NCBI GenBank assembly: GCA_900074885.1
Contig: FJUW01000074.1
Span: 91,865-155,864, forward strand
Origin: Rhynchosporium graminicola
Taxonomy: Eukaryota > Ascomycota > Leotiomycetes > Helotiales > Ploettnerulaceae
Direction: 5' to 3'
Length of the DNA: 64,000 bases
Shown here: in pieces, positions 36,899 through 50,200 of the stretch
How the letters are laid out: each line of letters begins with the position of its first letter
Position numbering within the stretch: position 1 is the stretch's first letter
Notes under the pieces: model-generated
Seen by the model: the letters and a program-made list of their open reading frames with translations, nothing else
Databases searched by the model: none
What the model was told of the DNA's origin: nothing
Made by a program: the position numbers and the translations under genes

Positions 36899-39718
36899 CT
36901 CGGGCCGCGGAGCCTGCTACGTACATACTGAGGGTGTTCTTTTTTTATGTTACTTGCACTTACGATACGAAGCCGTGCTAGTGATTTCCAATCGAGGTTT
37001 GATACTATACTGCATCTCTATCTTCGGGCATCCGTCCCTTGCTTGCCTCAACTACTTACTGTACTGTAGAAAGAGGCGTGAGGGCTTTGTATCCCGGAAG
37101 GTCAGCCCGTGAATCGGTCAAGCCTAAAGTTTCCCTCCCTGTCTAATTGTTTGACTGGCTACAAATATAATGTAGTTGCGAGCGAGACAGAATCACGATG
37201 TGGCCCCAACAGAAATAGGGAAAGTGAAAATGCATGCTTGAGCGGCGGATCGTCCCGCTTCTTGCTGCGATGAGATTTTGCCTTTTTCTTTGTCTCCCCT
37301 CGCATGTTTTGGTATTGTAATGGAATGTGGTGAATAATAGTCGATTTGGATCTGAACCGTTCTGTGCTCTACTCAAGAACGAATCTCGGGAATTAATTGA
37401 GAAGCTTCTCATACCGAAAGGTGGTGAAGCCGAGCGGACCTGAAATAAGAAGGCATCATGTTAGCTCAGGAGATCGAGGATTGTCGCATGCATAGATAGG
37501 TGCATGATCGAGGAAGGCTCAAAAGAGCTTGACCTGCATAGACACATGCATGCATGCAATGCAGGTGGGAAGACGGGACGGCATCAGGTTCCTAGGTATC
37601 ATGCAGTATCTGCTTCCTCACTCACTTCCAGCAATATTTGCTTGCGAGCGAGTAGGAACCCTCCTTCGACTTGCTTGCTCCACTTCATCGTGAGAATGTA
37701 TCTGTTGAGTGAGGGACATTGACTGAAGTCTCGTCTCGGATGAGGTGACGCTCACCAATAGCAGGCGCGGATGCAATCGGGAGGACATGCACTGTCGTCC
37801 TGCAATATGTACTCGAGCGACTCACTTTCTATCTATCTATCTGGGACTCGCTGGGCTGGCCTGCTTACTCGGACCTATTGAAGGCAAGGAAATGGCCTCA
37901 TCACGGCTGATTGTGTGGATGGTAGGTGTTGTGAGAAGCAGAAGCAGAAGCAGAAGCAGAAGCAGAAGCAGGCTTCAATACCCGAGACCTTTCGGCGGCA
38001 TCAGCGGCAGCGAGGGATCGACGACGAGGTGAGTGCATTATCTACTGGGCAGTGTGCAGTGGGCAGTGTGCAAGCAAGGACAGAACAAAGAGAGGAAGTG
38101 CGATGCAAATGCAAGGATGAGAGCGCAATCGGCGCGTGTTTGATTGGGTGGAATTCTGGTGGAGAAGAGGAAATGTGATATATCATTTATAGGTCCGTTC
38201 TCCGGTCTGTTTTGGGGAAGGGTGCTTTGAGAGAGAGAGAGAGAGAGAGAGAGAGGGGGAGGTAATATGGATGAATGGATGAATGAATGAATGAATGAAT
38301 GAACCACCCTTGGAGTGATGAGACTTGAGATGATATCCGATAACACGATCTGTTGTATGACTTGGTCATGCTTACCTACCTACCTACCTTATACTAGCAT
38401 GACCCCTACTTACTATTTTACTGGTTTTCTGTAATTTATCTTCCTTAGTACTTGTGCATTCGGGATATTTTAACAGCTCGGACCACATGCTGTCTCGTGC
38501 TGATTTGAAGACAAGGACTCCTGATTGTACTGTAGGGGTGCAGATGCAGATGTATTATAATGAATGTCTCACTCTAGATGACTGAATCCTCCCTCATCTC
38601 GTCTAAGTATTTCTCCCTTCTCATCTGCCAAACCAGGGTCCTATCCTGTCGCGGGTGGACGTGCATTGCATCGCATTGCATGGCAGACTGGGCAGACTAG
38701 GCAGGCAGGCAGCCTGTGAAATGTCTAGGGTTGTCGGACGAATGAGTGAGTCAAGCTTGTGGGAATCGGTGAGTTAAGCTACGTTGATATGAGAAGTTAC
38801 ATTGATAGAAATCCGGAGCATTAGCGTAGAGAGATGAATCAAAGCTGCGGGCTTGAGTATCGTGTAAAGACACTGACTGGCATGAAAGTGAGTGATATAC
38901 GGGACCGGAACGGGATCTAGAATTTATAAAAAAAAAACGGCAGGGGTCACGATGGATGTCAAAGCCGGTCCATTAGATACCAATACCAATGCACTAAGAT
39001 TCAAGTCAGGAACCAGAACACGACCTGGAAAACGGGCGGGCATGAAGTTGCACAGCACCGAGGAATATACATTGTACGACGGGTGCGTGGTGATATCTAC
39101 CTACCACCTCCCTTGTCATGCTGCGAATATGCACGGCTGGTGGAATTGTACGTTGTGAGAAGGAGCCTTCTCCGCCCTCTTCTGATATGCCTCCCGTGTT
39201 GGAGTTCGTACGACGGACAGGATGATGTTATGATCGATGGTGGGTATGAACAATACTGGAGGATCAGTAGTTGGAAACCAATGAGATCTGGATGTACACG
39301 CAAGACACGATACAGAGCTCCAGCTGGATCCCGTGTAGCCGCAGCCTGAAGTAAGCTGACAGATGAATAAATGATGGAATTATGTTTCTGGAGGATATGG
39401 CGGCTATCCGACAATTCGATTCGATTCGATCGACATAACAGAAGGCGAGAGGCTGATGTGATGTGATGCGGTAAGTAGCTCCTGTCAATCGAAGTGTGGG
39501 GTATAAACCAGCTCCAGAGAGCTCCTTACGAGTCATGGATTTAGTTTTGGTTTATTATTAGCACTCTGTAGGTAGCTGTATCGTTTTACGGGATTGGATG
39601 TGACGATATGGGTATATCCCTACAGGCTGGGTTGGTGGTGGCATTTAACGGAGAGGAGTCAGAGAGGTTTGTCGCGTGTGAGAGTAGTGACGAGGAAGAT
39701 GGGACGGGTGTGGGTTCT

Positions 39719-39719
<1 letters not shown>

Positions 39720-39753
<34 letters not shown>
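39720..39753. repeat. GAT trinucleotide microsatellite
   Basis: About eleven uninterrupted GAT units, outside any supported gene. Confidence 0.85.
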
Positions 39754-39755
<2 letters not shown>

Positions 39756-41828
39756 GGGAATAGGATAAGTACAGAGGTAAGGTAAAGAGGGATGGATATG
39801 CTTATTTACGAGAACAAAGGACCCTTTTTTCGTACAGTACAATTCTCCAACTCTACCATACAATAGAGCAGGTGATAAAGCAACCTCCGTAAGTCATCAA
39901 TTTGTTAGAGTTTATCGGTATCGGAGATGAGAATTCGCTTCGTAGCCAGTAGCCAGTTGGAGATATCTCCGGTTTATCTTTAGGATTTTCTTGGTGTGAG
40001 AGAGATATCCCGGATGATCTGCATACCACCCTCTCACAATTCCGTATTGGGACTCGGAGTGTGTCGCCTCAACTTGCTCTATATGTTGGATTTGCCACTT
40101 CTTTCTCCTGGGTAGAGTATGCTGGAAAAAGTCCTCGGATCTGCAGTTGAAGGAAGGAAGCCTTTAGACTTGGAGTATATTGTTAGCTTTACTCTACAAG
40201 TACTTCTTTCTGATGGATATCACGTCTATCGTTTCCGAATGAGTCATCCAAGGAGGATTTCTCTATTTCTCTCGTTTGTATGAATCAAGTTGTCTCGCCC
40301 AGCCCCGTCCCGTCCAGCCCAGTGTTGAATGAAGCAAGGTGGTGTTGGGATGAGCTAGTCAGGGGTCGATTTTTGTTTATTTTAGGCGCGATCGGCAAGA
40401 AGCCCCAGCCGTGAGAGACGGGAGGGGAAGGTTTTAATCATTAGTGGTGACTGAAGTCATGAGGTACTGAGTATTTGTGAAGGTGAAGGTGAACCCTGGA
40501 AGAGAAAGAGAGGATGGCATAGGATCATTGAGACTATGATACATAATTTGTAGAAGGGGGTTGGGAGATGTGATCATGAAGTTGTTCTCGTGTTGCCAGT
40601 CTAGATCCTGGAGTATCTGGTCTGGTCTGCACTCTGAGGATTTATCACCAACTAAGATACGCTCTTGGTAAGGTCAATTTCCTCATGGTTGTCAGATTCC
40701 TTACCATACTTCGTGTACTTCGTAGAATCCCACTCGCTTCTTCTCGCTTGTTCTGTCTATGTGATTCCTTGTAGATGGCGCGATATATTAGTTACAAGTA
40801 TTATTTGCCTCCCCTCCTATTCTACCCCATCGCATCTCATCCCTGCCTCTCCTTGTCCGGTCTGTGCCGATCATCAACGCCTTCTATCTCAGCCAAGAAC
40901 GCCGGCCTCTTCTGAACCAAGTCTGCCCAAACCTGGAAACTCACGATCCGATCCGCCCCCGCGTCTCTGAGTTTAGGACTTGCTTGAGACTCGATCTCTC
41001 GACTCCGTCTCCGTAGTGATCTGAAAAGATTCCGTAGCACTCGGTACAAACTTCCACAGGTAGCTAGCTGTAGATGTTATTTTTCGCATCTCGAGTCCAA
41101 GTCAATACAATAAATAGTGATCATAATCATACCTAATCGAGCGCAACTACCTACCTCGATATAAGTTCAAGCTTTGCCAGCGATGAGAGACCTAGGTAGT
41201 ATACAAGTAGTAGAGTAAATTGACTGATGACAGACAGCCTGCACCTCCTATCACATCCCATCCCATCCCATCCCATCCCATCCTATCCCCTCCCATCCTA
41301 TCCCCTCCCTCCCCTCCTGATCGACTCTCACCTGCATCTTCAGTGGCTTTGCTTGAACTTGTCTGCTTTCCCGCCCCAAGCCAGCCCAGCAGGCCTACAC
41401 TCGACTCGACTCGACTCGCCTGCGCAAGCCCATATCGCTGAGATCCCAGATCCCATATCCCAGATCCTGTCGAGTCCTGTCCTGTCCTATCCTCCTGTCC
41501 TTTTAGACCCCCTAGCTGGATTGTGGTTGTGCTCGTGGTTGTGGTTGTGGATGATTTAATTCGCTGGGGCTGGGTTGCATTGAGTGCGCTCCGACATCGA
41601 CTCCGACTTGAACTCCAGCGTGGGTGGGTTGAGTTGTGGTGGCAGAGCAGCAGTAGTGTGTGTGTGTGTTGGTTGGTGGTGGTGGTGGTGGGCGGCACTA
41701 GGGCGATTACAGCCTTAGGCACCTTATCTCCCCTCCCCTCCCCCCTCCACTTATCCCACCACCACCACCAACCATATCCCACCCTCATCATTGCCTTTTC
41801 TCCACTCCCCGCCGTCCAACAACACTGC

Positions 41829-41872
41829 ACCTCACCTCACCTCACCTCACCTCACCTCACCTCACCTCACCT
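41829..41872. repeat. CTCAC pentanucleotide tandem repeat
   Basis: About nine consecutive CTCAC units roughly 170 bp upstream of the kinase start codon, likely in its leader or core promoter. Confidence 0.8.
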
Positions 41873-42040
41873 TCCGATCTACACCTTCACTCTCGCGACT
41901 TCACCTTTTACTTCCCCTCACTCACCCTGATCACGATCAACAGGATGCCTCATTCGCGCTGAATGCGATCCCCCCCCGCGCGCCCTGCCTGATCAACCGC
42001 TTAAACATGTCACTATTCGCATCACGGCTGCACCCCAACA

Positions 42041-45000
42041 ATGGATTCCTCCTACGCAACTGCGAAGACGGCCGCGAGCACTCCTGCCTCGAGCCCAGGA
42101 CTCTTCTCACCTTCCCCCAACACGATCAAGCAACATCACCTCGCTCTCTCCGATGGTACTCCTCACCCGAGTCCCTATCTCCATCCTCTCCAGATGCATA
42201 AAGTTCGAGAGTAAGTTATTTCTTCGCTTGCCGCGCTTGTGAGGAAACATCCCACCAAATTCTTGTTCTCGAACGGACCTCCACCTCAACCACTTCGATG
42301 GCACTTCTGCGACTGCACGCGCATTTTATTTGCTGCATACGATGGTGTTCACCAAGCTCCGAAGTCTTTTGGAGATCTGCACCGCCTCGACGCTTCATTC
42401 GAAACCACCGTCTTGGTCCACGCTGACATGTGCAATATAGAACCCACAAAGCCCAAGTCGACCAAGATTTCCTCACCGGTCGCAAACTGATCAATCAATA
42501 CGAGATCATCAACGAGATCGGAAGAGGTGTACATGGCAAGGTCAAGCTGGCAAGAAGTCTGGAAACCGGAGGCTATGTTGCTATCAAGATCATACAACGT
42601 TTCTCCAAGAAGCGCAAGCTTGGAAAACTCACCGTCTCGCCCGAGGACAAGACGAAGAAGGAGATTGCTATTCTGAAGAAGATCCGCCATCCCAACGTCG
42701 TCGGCCTGCTCGAAGTCATCGACGATCCCGAGTTGAAGAAGATATACATGGTCTTGGAACACGTTGAGCTTGGAGAGATCGTATGGCGGAAGAAGGGCGA
42801 TAAGAGCATTTGCTTGTACGAGCGGCGAAGGATCGAAAGAGAGCAGAGGGGAGAAAGGGATAGTGCAGAGGAGGAGAAATACTTCAAGATCATGGAGAGA
42901 AAGAGACAACGAAAGGACGCACAGCGAGCGAAGCTCTCGTCACTTCTACAGAACCCAGATCCATGGAGTTTGGAACATGGAGATGACGAGGAAGAGGACG
43001 ATTTGTCTAGGCAAACTACCCACGATTCCATGCTCAGCATGAGAATAGCCAGAAATCTCAAATCCAATCCTGGTTCTAGAGTGCATTCTCGAGCAAATTC
43101 TCGTGCTCCTTCGCGGACAAGCTCGCGTGCTCACACTCCTCTCCCAACCGAATTCTCCCTTGGTGCTCTGGACAGCGATAATGAAGGTGATGAGCCCGGA
43201 CCTCTGCCTTCTATCGGCTCGTATCACGGTTCGGCATCTGCTCTAGAAGGTACTTACTATGGCTCATATCCTGACGACCCACCAAATCGCGGAAGATCTC
43301 CTAGCATGGCGGACAGTATTATTTCACACATGTCTTCAACGGATGGCTTTGAGCATGATGCTTTCGACGACGACTTCTCCTATGTCCCATGCTTTACTCT
43401 CGATCAAGCACGGTCTGCCTTTCGGGATACAGTTCTCGGCCTTGAATATCTACATTACGAAGGTATCGTTCACAGGGACATCAAGCCGGCGAATCTCCTC
43501 TGGACCAAGGATCATCGTGTCAAGATTTCTGACTTTGGAGTTTCTTACTTTGGCCGACCTGTCAGGGATGGAGAGACTGAGGAGAATATTTCCGAAGCTG
43601 ATGCGACGGACTTTGATAATGATCTAGAGCTTGCCAAGACCGTTGGAACACCAGCCTTCTTCGCCCCCGAGTTGTGCTACACAGATCTTGAGGTTGAACA
43701 GCCCAAGGTCAGCGAGCAAATAGATGTGTGGTCTTTAGGCATCACTCTCTATTGCATGATCTACGCACGAATCCCCTTCCTTGCCGACGACGAATACCAG
43801 CTGTTCAAAGCTATCGCCAAAGAAGATGTATACATTCCGAAGAAGCGTCTGAAGGCTGTCAATCCGGATGCGACCACACCTCAGATCGGCACCGCCAAAC
43901 GCACTGGGCCATCGAATGGGCCTTATAGAGAAGAAGGAGAGCTCGAGTTCGAGGAAATTGACATCGAGTTGTATGATCTGCTAAAGAGGATGCTGGTCAA
44001 GGATCCAGCAGACCGAATCAAGCTGAGGGAGGTGAAGAGACATCCATGGACCACCAGAGGAATTGGCCATGTTCTAGGCTGGGTTGACGACACCGACCCC
44101 TCGCGGAAGACCGATGGTCAAAGAATCCAAGTTGACAAGAAAGAGTTGGAAAGTGCCGTCGTACCAATCACATTTCTCGAGCGGGCCAGATCGGCTGTCA
44201 AGAAAGCCGTCGGTAAGGTTATCGGTGTAACAAGAAGTGAAACGAGAAATGAGGGTTCACGAAGGAGAGCTGTAAGCAATGCTACCAGTTCAGGAGCAGA
44301 AACTCAACACAACTCTCCAATGACTCTAACACCTGCTCTCCGGGACACTAGAAGAGCCAGTCTCCGAGGAGATGAATCCTATTTCGCTTCGCTCTCGGAA
44401 TTCCAGGACCAACCCCACCGTGAGCCTACCGAGCATCCATTGGCCCAAAGTCTTTGTGCGAGTCCGGAATTCCGCCAAGGAGAGGATCCCTTTGTGTTTG
44501 ATCTTGCTCAGCCATTCGTCCCGGTAGGAGCTACCCATATCCGTGAACGTAAGGCTTCCAACGTGGCAAAACCTGATTTCAGACCAGGTCCGCCAGATCG
44601 TACCGTCTCAGCGGCGGCGTCTATTCAGACGGTCGTTCACCGTGACCACTCCCACTCCAGGTCTATGAATTCTCCATCCCTCAGTATACACGACGAACTC
44701 CCCTCGCCAGGTCCATTCACGGATCATATGGGTGGTGCGATATTCTGTGGTCACTTGTGGAATGGTCGAGGTAACATGGCAGACATTGATGAGGATGTTC
44801 CTTTCCGGGCACGTTCGGTTGACCGAAACCTGTTCGAATCTGAGAATAAGCATGGTGAACCCGTTGTTGGCACAAGCACTGCAACTGCACCGGGTTATTT
44901 CCAGAGTTCTACAATCCATCATCCGCGGCCAATATCCCTATCAAACGACATCTCACCAACGACTCCAAATCATCCTCTAGCATCTCCGCTCTTCTTCCAG

Positions 45001-45963
45001 CCATACATGTTCCAAACCCACCAAGCTCAATCCGCATCAACTCCCAACGTACCCAACATTGGCTTCGCAGCCTCGAATCTCGACGAACGGCCCTCGACCG
45101 CAAATAAGACACCAGAAGGCAAGACACCGGTACCACGCATTTACGGAGCCAGCACACCCGAGTCGTATCAGCGAGCACAGGAGACTCTCTTGCGGAGACG
45201 AAGGCTAGAAGAATACGCCGATCAGAAGCGTCGCGAATGGACCACTGATACACCTGAGAAAGTCCCAGTCTGTCCACCGTCACCAGATGATGAAATCTTT
45301 GCGCAGAAGCAAGAGGCTACTCAACGGGCCCAATCTTGCAGCTCCGTCAACTCTAGCTATATGGCGAGTGCGATGACAAGTCCTCCGAGTAATGTTACCT
45401 CGAATGTTACCTCGCCGCTTTCATCTGTCAACATGGGCTCTCAGGACCAGTTTTACCCCTCTGTTCCCTCGCTGCCTGCTCTGATCTCAGGGTCGTCGTC
45501 TGTCTCTGCCGATCCAGAAGGCGAGATGCTTCAACATCCGGGTACGGTCCAACAATATCCCGAATACGGCATCACTGGAGATGACACACCTGAAGCTCGA
45601 ACTCCACCCTCCTTATCGAAGCAAATCACCCCTGACGCTGATGCTGAGATACCGACACGAGCTCATGAGGATGCCATCTTCTTGTCTCCCACACATGAAG
45701 ACGATGGCTTTAATGTGGATGGAGACATCACTTTTACTGTTGACAGCGATAACGAAGAGGACGATGATTCGGATAGTGATGAGGGCTTGACGATGATGCA
45801 AAGTAAGCCAAAGACGAAGACTATGCAGAGTGCGGCTTCGACCAGTAATACGAGTTCGGCGAAGGGACTACCCAGTCTGGAGAGGAGAAAAGTGGAGAGG
45901 AGGGGAACGGGAGGAAGTGTGGGTAGTACAGAGACGGCTAAGAAAGTTGTACTAGATGACTGA
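42041..45963 (+). CDS. CaMKK / SAK1 / Ssp1-type serine-threonine kinase
   Basis: Upstream kinase of the CaMKK family; relatives phosphorylate AMPK/Snf1 or CaM kinases. Exons 42041-42210 and 42441-45963 encode about 1,230 residues. The catalytic domain starts near 77 with GRGVHGKVKLA (glycine loop), catalytic lysine about K106 (VAIKI), HRDIKPANLL at about 401, DFG at about 421 and an activation loop ending GTPAFFAPEL (threonine about 460). A roughly 200-residue acidic and serine-rich insert separates the small-lobe hinge (VLEHVELGEI) from helix E (FTLDQARSAFRDTV), typical of filamentous-fungal members. After about residue 600 the tail is long, low-complexity and Ser/Pro-rich, and ends in an acidic stretch (NEEDDDSDSDEG). 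The ATG at 42041 was chosen because splicing the 230-nt intron gives the conserved lead-in VRETHKAQVDQD. Confidence 0.92.
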
Positions 45964-46517
45964 ACGAAGAGAGGCGCGGTGTCGATACATTAAGAATAAG
46001 CATTGGGATGGATTATCAGACTTGCTGAGATGCGATGCATATGATTGGATTAGAACGAACAAGGCAACGAATGAAGACGAACATTGATTGAGACGAATTG
46101 GCCGGCTTACGAGGAATTGAATGTATTAGCTGGACGATACGCACGAAAGGATGGATGGATGAATAGGATGAAACGGGACGGCATCGCGATGCGGATGGAA
46201 CTATACTTCTGTTTCTTGCGCGCGAAACTGGGAAAGGAATCAATGAGCAAGGCGTTGTTGGAATTGATCAATCAATCGATGCATGTTTTCAAGGGACGGG
46301 GAATTGCAATCATTCAATCAATGCATTTTTGAAAGGCAGGCACGCAGGTACGGACTGGAACTGGAATTGGAATTGGAATGAACGAGGTTATTTGTAGCAT
46401 AGTAAGCAAACAGACGCATGCATTCTCTAGACAAGAGGTGCGAGGTATGCAATAGACAGAATGTCGACGCTTGAGAATGAGAATGAGCATGAGAGTTATT
46501 TTGATATCAGCAGAGGC

Positions 46518-46558
<41 letters not shown>

Positions 46559-47258
46559 TAGATGAACAAGCAGACAGATGTTTTTGGAGAGGTGAGATGG
46601 CAGATATATATCTGTCTGTCAGCTGTCAGAAATATGATCTCTCAATATCCAATTCTCTGTCTCCTTTAAAGTATATTTCATTTTGATACTTTTGAAGATC
46701 TTGAACTTTCTAATATTATAACTTTTTTATTTTATCTTATTTTACATAAGAAAATAATAAAAAACATCAGTCGTCTTATATAGTTATTTTTCTTTCTGAT
46801 ATGATAATCTATTTCAGAAAAAGAGTACTTCGTTAAGTATATAAGTATCTGATCTAAATAATAATAGATCTAGTATATCTCTTTATATAATAATTTTTTT
46901 TCTTAAAGTAAAGACTTTTTATTCTGTTTAATCATATTCTATTCCATCTTATCCTCTTTTATCAAATCTCTTCTTTCTATATATATATAATTAACTAATA
47001 TTCTTTCTTTCTTTCTTTCTTTCTATCTTTAGAATCTTAGCTAGAAAATAATACTTTCTCTCGCTTAGCTTTTATTTACGAGAAAGCCTTTCGTTGGATT
47101 GAGAAAGAGATATTTTTAAAGTTATTAGTTTATCTTGAAAGATGTATTTGAAAAAAAAAAAAAACGTTTCGCGCTTAAAGAGATAAGATAGTTGGATCCT
47201 CTCGATTCTTTTCCTCTCTCTTCTTTTACTTTAATCTTCTCTACTTATTTAATATAGA
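45964..47258. other. kinase 3' flank and left edge of the AT-rich block
   Basis: No gene. A GA microsatellite lies at about 46519-46556. Composition switches abruptly near 46,690 from ordinary to very AT-rich sequence with few CpA or TpG. A TTTC run is at about 47001-47024. Confidence 0.6.
46519..46556. repeat. GA dinucleotide microsatellite
   Basis: About nineteen GA units, intergenic, shortly before the AT-rich block begins. Confidence 0.85.
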
Positions 47259-47266
47259 CTTTTCCC
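47259..47266. repeat. 8-bp target-site duplication, left copy
   Basis: CTTTTCCC directly precedes the element's TAGTATGCG terminus and is repeated exactly at 50784-50791. Eight bp is the duplication length made by hAT transposases. Confidence 0.85.
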
Positions 47267-50200
47267 TAGTATGCGAAAAAATAATCAAGTTAATCGAGTT
47301 TTAATCGATTAAATCGATTAAGATTAGATTAGATTAGATTAACTAATTTTGACTTTTAATTAGATTAAGATTTAGAGTTAATTAATAATTTAATCGATTA
47401 ACTTTTGATTTATTAGAGAAAATTCTATTATATTCTTATATCTTCTTATATATCTCCTCTCTCTATAGCTATACTATATTAAAGAAATTCTCTATGTTAT
47501 TTACTATCTCCTCTAGCTCGTGTTTCTCCTCTATATCGATTATAAAACCCTAGCTCTTTAATAGACTAATAGTCTCGAAAGTGTCTTTATTAAGCCTATT
47601 TCGTAGCTTATTTATAATTAAAGCTCCTAAGCTAAAGAATCTTTCGAAAAGCGCGAAGGTAGCTAAAATTTGAAGATATTTCCGTACTAATAAAGATAGT
47701 ATTAAGTATTTATCTTTATTAATAGCCTAGTAATCTAAAGGCTTAACCTTTATATTATATTAGTATAAAAGATAAATATATAGATTAAGAATTACTTATA
47801 ATAATATTAGATCTTCTTTCCGCTAGATAAACGTCTAATTTATCGAATTCTTCGTCTTCTTCGTTTATATATATATTAAGATCTTCCTTATCTAGAGATA
47901 TAATCTCCCTATTAAGTATAGGGAGATCTATATTAGCTTCTGCTTTTAAACTATTTATATTAGTATTTATATATATTTTAGAGAGCAAAAGACTTAAAAG
48001 TTATATTCCTCTCTTAGCTTTCGCTTAATATCGCTTATAATTCCGTTACTAAGTACTAATAGACTTAATCTGTCTATTTTAATTCTAGGATCAAGTATTA
48101 AGCTTATATATAAAGCTTTATTATACTTAGTAATACCGGATATCGGATAATACTTCCGAAGCTTAGCGATTCCTTTATTAATAGCAGAAGTAAAAGGTTC
48201 CTATAAGTATATATTAGTATTTAAGCTATATAAGTAAAGGAGATACTTACTATATTATATTCGTCTCTAATAGTCTCTAGCCTAGTATATATCTTATATA
48301 CTTCAGGTACTAGATAATATATAGTCGGGTATCTCTCGGCTTGTAATTTCGTCGTAGTTTTAACGAATATATCGAAGATTCGTAAGCACTTTCGTATATA
48401 CTCTAATTCTCCTTCGCTAAGAAGTAATATACTTTTATACTTCTTGAACGATCTACTATCGGAAGTAGATATAACTGATAATATAGCAGGCTATATATTA
48501 AGGAAATTCTTAAGTATATTAGCTATAGAAGACTATCTTGTTTTTTGATCTATAATAATAAAGATATTAGTATATATTTCTATAATTAATAGATTAATAA
48601 CTTACCTAGTTGCGGAAAACGAGCATTTTCAATTTCTAAGGCCTCTATATGCCTTTTTAAAGCTCTATTATTCTCTCCTGAATATTTAAGGCCTAATATA
48701 ATAGTTCGAATTTTTTTCTATAAGGAGGTATCTAATATAATTAGTATATATATAAATATTAATAGGAATTTACTTACTATTACTTAAATCCTCTTCTCTA
48801 TTATTCTCGATATTAGCTATATCTCCTCTATTATCAAGTTCGCTATAAGCGTCCTTTATAATATTCTTTAATATATCTTGAACGATAAGGTTAAGCACGT
48901 GAGCTAAACACGCTATATCTCCTTGAAATCTAATTCCCTTCATATCGTAGTCTTTAATAAAAGCTCGGATTAGGGTATCGTTCGAGCTAGCGTTATCTCG
49001 AGTAATACTATATATAGTTAGTTATTTATATTTAATATAAAAGAAAGGATTATTATAATACCTTATAATACTATCTTGAATATTCCACTCTTCTAAGGCT
49101 TTAGATAAAACCTTAAATATATACTTTCCGGAGTGAGGTTCGCTTAAATAAGCTATACTAATAGCGTATGACTTAAGCTTAAAGCTACTATTAATATAAT
49201 AACTATAATAATAATTAGTATAATAATAGTAATTAATAATAATATAAGGAAACTCATATAGTAACCCCTAGATAAGAGTCTTGGTTTATAGTAGTCCACG
49301 CGTCTAGGGTTAAAGAAAAATAGCCCTTCTCTCTAATATTTAGATCTAGTTCTTCTTGAATTATATTTCTTCTCTCCTTATAGATACTATTTAAATAATC
49401 GTGAAGTATCTTATTATAAAGAAGAGGGGATTACCTATTATAAAGTTAGTAAATTACTATTATTAATATATATAAGAGCGACTTACTCGTTTAAGTAAAG
49501 AGTTAATTCTCTAAAAGAAGTACTTGAAATACTTCTAAAAGATAGATTATTTTCGATAATAAATCGTATTAATAGCGACTTATATCTCTTTAAATTAAAT
49601 GCTTCTTTAATAGGCGAAGCAGGCCTCTTAGTACCTCTTAAAGAGCTAAAAGCCTGAGTTATAGTAGCTTGACTACTACTACTTCCTTGACTAGAAGTTT
49701 CTTCAAAGTCGGAATTATCTATTAATTAGTTAGTTTATTATTATATAAAAGATATTATTAACTTACTAGATTCCGAGTCTAGCTGCATTAAGAGTCTTCG
49801 TATATTAAAAGCCTTATGATTAAACTTATAATAAGTAATATAATTACTCGTAGAGTGATTTACTCTCTGGCCTTTAAAGACCTTTCTATATGAATTATTA
49901 GTATATATATATAAATAGAGTAGATTTTAATACTTACGTGCAACCTTTATATAAGCACTTAATAGTGACTAATCGAGGCTCCGTAGGGTCCTCTCTAGGA
50001 GGCTCTAAAGTCTTAGAAAAGAGACCCTTTTCAAAGATAATAAGTTGATCTTTAGTATTAATCTCAAAATCAAAGGCGTTTTGAGCTCTATTAATAGAGA
50101 TAGCTATCTGATAACCGGAAGTAGATATAATAGAGGTATAGATATATATATTTATATATATATATATATAAAATTATATAGATATATAAGAGTAAAGAGT

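Larger units (their letters stand above)
33841..42040. other. long gene-poor intergenic region rich in microsatellites
   Basis: About 8.2 kb without a supported gene. 33.9-34.6 kb has short coding-like stretches in several plus frames that may be decayed gene fragments. Simple repeats include CA at about 36869-36891, AGAAGC at about 37937-37970, GA at about 38229-38256, GAAT at about 38274-38302, GAT at 39720-39753, CCCAT at about 41249-41282 and CTCAC at about 41829-41872. The last 800 bp is pyrimidine-rich and is probably the promoter and leader of the kinase gene. Confidence 0.5.

Noticed and set aside
37937..37970. Possible CRISPR-like array from the AGAAGC repeats and similar arrays
   Set aside because: These are contiguous simple tandem repeats without spacers, in a eukaryotic genome.
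41192..41930. 212-codon minus-strand and 135-codon plus-strand frames before the kinase gene
   Set aside because: The translations are made of microsatellite-derived repeats (Gly-Trp, His-Pro and Thr runs); the area is better explained as kinase promoter and leader.
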